Positions 58,392 to 64,000 of a DNA stretch of 64,000 nucleotides are shown here, one piece after another. The notes below the pieces were generated by a model. That model saw only the letters and a program-made list of their open reading frames with translations. It made no database searches and was not told where the DNA came from. The stretch comes from Chrysaora quinquecirrha (taxonomy: Eukaryota > Cnidaria > Scyphozoa > Semaeostomeae > Pelagiidae). The position numbers were made by a program, and so were the translations under genes. Every line of letters begins with the position of its first letter. Positions within the stretch are counted from its first letter, which is position 1. Where the stretch lies: contig JACTAT010000013.1 in the NCBI GenBank assembly GCA_014526335.1, positions 6,080,182-6,144,181 on the forward strand, written 5' to 3'.

Positions 58392-60119
58392 GCATTAAAT
58401 TTCTCTGTATAAGCAGGATAAACAGGCCCTAACTGTGACTACCAGTGAAAGACTAAGTGAAAATGAGTGCTTACTTCTGAAGCCTTTCGTGGCCTAAATT
58501 CTTTTCTGCAGCTTCGTTGTGGAACAGCGTTTTGAGATTTTTAATTCGCATGTGGATTTTGCACCTTGCCAAAACCGACACAACCTGTGTTCTTCCGTCG
58601 CCAAACACAACACACCAGATGAAAATTATCTACGTTTATGTCCTTCCTCGTTTATTTCCTATTCATCATTTACCATTTCTTTACAACTAGTGGGGAATAG
58701 AGCATATCATTTTGGTTTTTAATACTAGACAATTTATTTAAATTGTATCCTCGTGCATATTGAACTTTTAGTCTTTAACCATCTTAAATTAAAGAATTGG
58801 CCTAATCGAAAGGTGTACAAAGTTGGCTTAGCCTGAACTATTGCGCTGGTCGAGCTTGAGAGCATGGTACTGGTCCTCAAGCCACTCAGTCCCCTTCTTA
58901 ACCCTCCGAACTTTAATTTGACAGCATGTTGCTGTTTACTTTACTGACCAGCTGCAATGAAAACGGTTCTAGGCAACATAACATAAAAGTTCCAAACCGT
59001 AATCATAGTAATTAATCAGAAATTGAAATACCAAAATATTATATAATTTTTACATTTTTCAGAAAATTTTTGTTGCGTTATTTATTTTCCATTTCAATAG
59101 AATTTAGTCATATTTTTGAAATTTAGTTAAATGTTGAGAATTTTCATACTTTCTTTATATATCGAATGAGTCATTTACGATGTTTTTGTAGATGTTTAGG
59201 TTTTATTCCAATGTTTACAATATGGAAACTTAATGTCTGTACATTTGTCTGAAACACTGCGCTGTCGATAAGCCGCTTTGATCTATCTGCAGTCACTCCA
59301 AATCATTTGCAACTCTTTTCATGTATTTGCCCTTCCTCGATATGGAGCTCTAGGTCTACTAATGCACAAATCTAGCACTATTCAAAAGTCTAGCACCGTT
59401 TTAAAAGGACTTAACTTTTTGAGGCAGTATTCATTTAACTGCGGACCCTTCTACCGTTGTTAGATTCCGCAGAATTGCCACCGCAACATTTGCCTTGTTG
59501 TGCAGTTGTTTTAGTTTTCCGCAATTTGCAATTTGCACTTCCTCTGTCTTAGCATTGTCTGGTCATTTTTTGCTTAATGTTCTTTTTCTTCATACCAAAT
59601 ACCAAACCTATCAGTGAGCGCCGATACGCTTTTTTGTTGCTTCTACAACAATTATGCCGCGCTGTGCAGTTATTCTCATTTAACATATTTTTGCCTAGCA
59701 TCAACTATGAGACCGTTTATTAAAAGGAACACTTCAACGTAAAAAGAAAAACACGCAGAAAATTAACGAATGCATATGTAACCAATCACAGCGTTCAACT
59801 CATTAAGTAAAATTTGCGAAGATAAGTGTACGTTATGTAAATCAGAATAAAATTTTATGGTAATTTATGCATGAAACCAAACTAATCATTAAATAGAGGC
59901 TAAATATACGGCGTGCTATATAGGTGACAACATTTAATGTAACATATAGTAAGATGACAATCTTAACGTTATAAAATCATGCTAACAAAACTAAATAGGG
60001 CATGGGACAGATAACAGATTTAGCAACTTGGACACTTTTCGGTTAAAACAGCAAGTAGATACATAATTATAAGGTTGTTAAATCTTGCAAGTTTGGGAGT
60101 AATTAATCTTTTTCGTCTA

Positions 60120-60490
60120 CACGTATTTTTTTATAAGAAACTCTTTATAAGAAACCCAGACTCTCGAATGGTCAAATATTTAAGAAACTCCAGTACTGGA
60201 AATTTTTACGTAGGAAACTTTTCACCTCAGACGGCGAAAAATGTTCTTTCAATTCCCGTGTTTCGTCTGCGATAAAGTACTTCTGTGATAAGCAGACAAA
60301 CAAGAACATTGTATATGCATTCAAATAAGATGGATAAATGGGTTTAGAACATCATTCAGATAGAATAACTATGTCGCCAATATGGATATTCAAGAAACTC
60401 TTAAGAAACTTTCAGTACTTAAAATCTGAAAATTTTTAAGAAACTTATAGCACTGGATCAATTACTTAGTTTCGTATAAAAAAATACGTG
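60120..60490. mobile_element. MITE, poly-T/TATAAG family, GAAACT variant, intact TA duplication
   Basis: The termini CACGTATTTTTTTATAAGAA and its mirror (one mismatch) are flanked by TA at 60118-60119 and 60491-60492. AAGAAACT words recur inside, on both strands. Length is 371 bp. Confidence 0.85.
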
Positions 60491-61185
60491 TACTTAGAGT
60501 GCAATAAAGTATATCATTTTGGGCTTATTGACAGTGACTTTAGCTTTATTTTTTTTTATAAGTGAATTTACAGCAGACTTTCTATTTGGCTATGAGCTTC
60601 CCATATGTTAAAACTTTGACGTTAGAATAAATTTGTATATGGAAAGTAGGCTATAGGCAAAGTGAACCCTGATTTTTCGTTACGTCATAGAGGATCATAA
60701 GAGACTTTTCGGGAGTCTGTTAGTTGGATAACCACTGTTCCAATTAATACTTGTCCGGGACTTAGAGGTTTGGGTGAATTTACTTCCTGACTTAAGCAAG
60801 AACAGACTCGAACAAAGGCTGGATAAAATGGGCCACTTGTTAACTGTTTCGCTCTCAAGGGATAATTTGAGTGACATCGTTCCAAAAATCAAGGAATTCG
60901 AAAATCCAGTCTTTGAAAAATCATAGTGCCACTGTATTATACGTTGTGTTGCTACTGTGCACGTGCATTAAAAACAAATGTCATTGTACCTCAAAGCAAT
61001 ATACATAACTAAGCTATATATCATGTCTTCGCATCCTGTCTAAATGTTGATACATTTCTATCAGAAAAATCACATAATAACAAAAGGTCTATCCAGAAGA
61101 AAAATGTTTTTAAATCCCTCGTATTTTACACTATCTTCTTGCCTAGAAGCATCTTTTGTTTCGTTGATAGCAAAATAAACATGCA

Positions 61186-61224
61186 TCAAGTTTCGTCGCA
61201 TGTTGTGTCCATTTTCTGTGCCTC
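61186..61224 (-). CDS. PPP1R2: PPP1R2 terminal coding exon
   Basis: A strong acceptor (ATCCTTTTTCTTCCCAG on the minus strand) precedes EAQKMDTTCDET and TGA. Phase 0 matches the preceding exon. The short acidic/Thr end fits the variable C-terminus of inhibitor 2. Being only 13 codons, it rests on splice-site quality and phase. Confidence 0.6.
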   Translation of the reverse strand, partial: EAQKMDTTCDET

Positions 61225-62059
61225 CTGGGAAGAAAAAGGATAATTGTTAAGAATAAACAAATGCTTGATTGCAATGTAATTTCCCAGCGGCCATAACCTA
61301 AGACACTAGCACGTACTCTCTGGGGAAGCGAGTATTGACTTGAGTACCCAATGTTCCAGATAACGTGAATGTTTCAACAAAAAGTAGTTTTCGAAGCTCA
61401 ACACATTTGCAACGAATGCTGACCTGAATCGTTGCCCTACTAAATATCAAAGGCTTGTCATGATAAGTGGTGACTATCATGTCTAATACGATGTCAGAAA
61501 CACTTGATAAGTTCGAATACATTTACTCTGAAAGTTGACCTGACTTAATACAGATAACAAATCTACAAAATAATAAAGAAATGAACTGGAACTGTCACAA
61601 AGATTGTTCGGTTGGTAATACAGTCAATCTTTTTATTTCTTTCTGCCAAAAAGACTGTCAAAACAAGGAAAGATTTACAGCGCAAACACAAAAGAGCAAC
61701 GGTTTCTTATTGTTGATTTACTGTTGCTGTAGCAAACTGAGATTGTACAAAGTACTGGTAGAAAGAATTGATGGCTTGGAAGACATATTTTAAAGCGTGC
61801 ATCGTTTTGATACAAATTCAGAGGAGAGGTGTGGGGTTGACTCAAGACAACCAGGCAAGGAGGAAAGTAGATGAATGACGCTGGACGATAATAATGATTG
61901 TCGATTTCAAATACTTGTTGGTACTTTGGTATGGAATTGTACACAGATGCCATATTATTCAGCTATTTACTGCACTACCTCAAGTTGCAATGCGAATACG
62001 AAGCATATGGATGCAGAATTTGGAAACAGCACAAAGATGGTAAAGATATATACCCATAC
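61225..62059. other. PPP1R2 intron
   Basis: Contains a block near 61435-61475 shared with the core of the foldback element at 49.6 kb. Nothing else was recognised. Confidence 0.55.
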
Positions 62060-62184
62060 CGGTATGTCATCTTCATCTTTTTCGAGTTCTTCTAATTCTT
62101 TTGCAATCAATTCTCTTGCTAGTTTTACACGTGTAAACTCATCATAATGATGAGATCTCTTATCTTTAAATGCTTTTTTCTTTG
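62060..62184 (-). CDS. PPP1R2: PPP1R2 exon: HYNE-type PP1-binding helix
   Basis: Acceptor TTAACAG, donor GTATGG (minus strand). It reads KKKAFKDKRSHHYDEFTRV, then KLARELIAKELEELEKDEDD. In inhibitor 2 the K-R-x-x-H-Y-N-E-x-x-x-x-K-L-A-R-x-L-I helix covers the protein phosphatase 1 active site; here the core is HHYDE, with Asp instead of the usual Asn. It starts in phase 1 and ends in phase 0. Confidence 0.85.
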
Positions 62185-63029
62185 CTGTTAATGTAACGAA
62201 ATGCAGTTTTTAAGGAAATGTATTTCATAAGGTGTAAAAATACTGTAGTAACACACAGAAATGAGTGATTAAAGAAGGCGAGTTTGGATCTTAGCCTTTT
62301 TAATGAGTAGGTCCTTGTATTTTCTTTTTCACGTGGATTGCATATTTAGCCAGATTTGGGAATCTTTTCTCAGGAAAATGACTTTGTATGGGGATTTTTA
62401 AAATGCATTACCTCTGAATGAGACAGTTACTTGATAGTCATTTGATAGATTCAGCACCCAGCATGAATGTCGAAGAAGCAATCTTAGAACTTTGAGTGTT
62501 AAGCATTAGTATTTCTGTGAGATTTTCAATCAATAGTGTCTTGATGAGCACCGTTAGTTCTGAAGACTTCTATTTGCTTAAATAGCTTGAGAATTTCTCT
62601 GAATAACTTAATTAAATGTATTCCACAAGGTTAAAGCTGGCAAGGACCAGTTAATTCCAGATACCATAGATAAACTACTGACTTTTGGTAATGGACAATG
62701 ATCAGACCCTATTGTGCATAGCACAAAGCCATTGCTGTGACCTACTTTCTTTCATATCAAAGTGATTGAAAAGGCTATTATTGACATCCACTGCCTTAGC
62801 TTTGTTGATTCCCTTTAATGTATTTAAAAATCAGTGTTGTCATATTTGAAAATAGTCTCCTAATGTTCCTATTCTTCTGGTTAGATAGTACTAGCATATT
62901 TCAAAAGCCCTCTTTCACCCCCGTGATTGTGTCTTGCTTTCGGAAACCCATGACAAGTGATCTCAATAAGAGTCGACCCTTTGCCAGGAGCAAGCCCTAT
63001 AATGCATTAAGTCATCAGCTGCTGTTTAC
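62185..63029. other. PPP1R2 intron, nothing recognised
   Basis: Between the two coding exons on the minus strand. No repeat or gene was seen in it. Confidence 0.6.
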
Positions 63030-63121
63030 CTCTAGCTTCTTCAGTTAAGTCAGCATCATCATCATCGTCATCATCTCCACTTTCTGCATGGACATGTTTT
63101 CTTGGTGATGCTTTCTGAAGG
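63030..63121 (-). CDS. PPP1R2: PPP1R2 exon: acidic central segment
   Basis: Acceptor GATCTTTATAG, donor GTAAAC on the minus strand. With two bases from the previous exon it reads SLQKASPRKHVHAESG, an Asp run, then ADLTEEAR. Inhibitor 2 has an S-x-x-(E/D)-rich stretch and (D/E)-L-(S/T)-x-E-(E/A)-R at this place. It ends in phase 1, which the next exon completes. Confidence 0.8.
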
Positions 63122-63592
63122 CTATAAAGATCAAGAAAACATCCATTGCAAATTGTTTCAATAGTTTGTTTAATACTCAGATCCTGCCTAATGGTGGTGA
63201 AAAAGAACATTATGTAAGCAGTCTAATGAGCTCCTACTTAACCATACAAGATAAAGATCACAACTCAACACAAAATACCTTGCTTCTTGTGAAATAATTA
63301 CTCTTTTGATACCCTCATTGGATACAATGCGTGCAGCATGATCATAAAAGGCAAAATTGTTTGCAAATGCATGTACTGTAGCTACGGTATACAGCTGATG
63401 TTGGCCCACAGCTTGTGTGCCAACATATTTCACAGATAATAATCCTTTACAAACTCTGGAAAGATGGACGGCTGCTACTTGGAAAGATATCATTTTGCTT
63501 TATAAGTCTGTAGTTTTTCGGCTATGAGGTTATATGGCATTTAAATGTCATAGAGTTGATAATACAGTGACCCAGTATCAAAGATAAATTAC
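63122..63592. other. PPP1R2 intron, nothing recognised
   Basis: An open minus-strand frame at 63188-63493 has no recognised motif and would break the phases of the flanking exons. Confidence 0.6.
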
Positions 63593-63766
63593 CTTTCAGT
63601 TAAGGATTGAGGATCAATAGAATCATCTTGACTGTCTAATTCACCATCAGAATCTTCTAAATTTGAATATGGAGTTGGTGGCTCATTGATCTTCATATGA
63701 CCATAATCCTTATTAGCAGGATGATATGTTTCTAATATGTTCATCTCATCCCATTTCACTTCTGGC
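63593..63766 (-). CDS. PPP1R2: PPP1R2 exon: protein phosphatase inhibitor 2 core (gene partial, 5' end outside window)
   Basis: Acceptor CACTTGCAG, donor GTAATT on the minus strand. It reads [19 protein letters not shown], then [16 protein letters not shown] and an acidic segment. [10 protein letters not shown](Y)-H-P-A-(D/N)-K-D-Y-G-x-M-K-I-x-E-P-x-T-P-Y is the hallmark of inhibitor 2, a nuclear/cytosolic regulator of protein phosphatase 1; the TP of PPTPY corresponds to the GSK3-phosphorylated threonine. The exon carrying the KGILK motif should lie to the right of the window. Confidence 0.9.
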
Positions 63767-64000
63767 CTGCAAGTGAGGAGAAATATGGTTAAATCACAGG
63801 AGAAGGAAGCTACGAATTACCTTTCCATTCAAATTACACTCTTTTTCTTTTATAAGAACAATTTTATAAGAACACGAGCCTGGATTTTGCCCAGATTTTA
63901 AGAACAAAATAAGAACAAGCTGAGGCTGGGTGTTTTCATAAGCTATGAGAATATAAGCTAAATATAAAGTACGACAGTCAGACAACGTAAAAAGCAAACA
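63767..64000. other. PPP1R2 intron with MITE fragment at the window edge
   Basis: CTCTTTTTCTTTTATAAGAA at 63840, followed by repeated AAGAACA words, marks one end of another poly-T/TATAAG MITE that runs toward the edge. Confidence 0.5.

Larger units (their letters stand above)
57848..61185. other. 3' flank of the membrane-protein gene and intergenic spacer
   Basis: Holds a polyadenylation signal and the MITE at 60120-60490. Its minus-strand side near 61.1 kb is the 3' UTR of PPP1R2. No gene was recognised elsewhere in it. Confidence 0.5.

Noticed and set aside
63188..63493. 101-codon minus-strand frame considered as an extra PPP1R2 exon
   Set aside because: Neighbouring exons join directly in phase (AG + C gives Ser), and its sequence does not resemble inhibitor 2.

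Overview
The window is animal nuclear DNA, most likely from a marine or other aquatic invertebrate. It is AT-rich, its genes are split by multi-kilobase GT-AG introns, and it is crowded with small inverted-repeat transposons. The gene families recognised are metazoan: a CECR2-type DDT/WHIM chromatin factor, a BCL9/Legless HD1 motif, a THAP zinc finger and protein phosphatase inhibitor 2. No lineage can be assigned from sequence alone.

Layout. (1) About 2.2-44.4 kb, plus strand: one long gene model. Exons at 2.2-21.9 kb encode a DDT/WHIM region like that of the ISWI partner CECR2. Phase-compatible exons at 30.7-40.2 kb encode a basic/acidic linker. A 3.4-kb terminal exon (40999-44400) encodes a textbook BCL9/Legless homology domain 1 (the Pygopus-binding motif) and a long disordered Ser/Pro/His/Gln-rich tail. 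No bromodomain and no clear beta-catenin-binding HD2 were seen. If it is one transcript, it joins a chromatin-remodeller subunit module to a Wnt co-activator motif. Five single-base frame breaks interrupt this gene; four are consistent with one missing base at a homopolymer, so assembly error is the leading explanation. (2) 29.06-29.97 kb, minus strand: a two-exon THAP gene nested inside an intron of gene 1. (3) 45.4-53.1 kb: a transposon-rich spacer with a non-LTR reverse-transcriptase relic, a 4-kb foldback/MULE-like element (arms of 178-bp tandem repeats, exact 9-bp target duplication) and a second foldback element built of 19-bp repeats. (4) 55.1-57.8 kb, plus strand: an unrecognised multi-pass membrane protein with a long acidic tail. 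(5) 61.2-63.8 kb, minus strand: four 3' exons of protein phosphatase inhibitor 2 (PPP1R2), whose 5' end lies beyond the right edge.

Introns and spacers hold a 3.4-kb element with 0.65-0.73-kb terminal inverted repeats and TA target sites (11.2-14.5 kb), a 114+114-bp hairpin (19.0 kb), a family of about 350-390-bp TA-flanked MITEs with poly-T/TATAAG termini (3.1, 15.9, 24.5, 54.5 and 60.1 kb), and several minisatellites. Genes 1 and 2 could meet functionally only through chromatin and transcription; the others show no shared pathway. All functional statements rest on motif recognition by eye; no database search was run.
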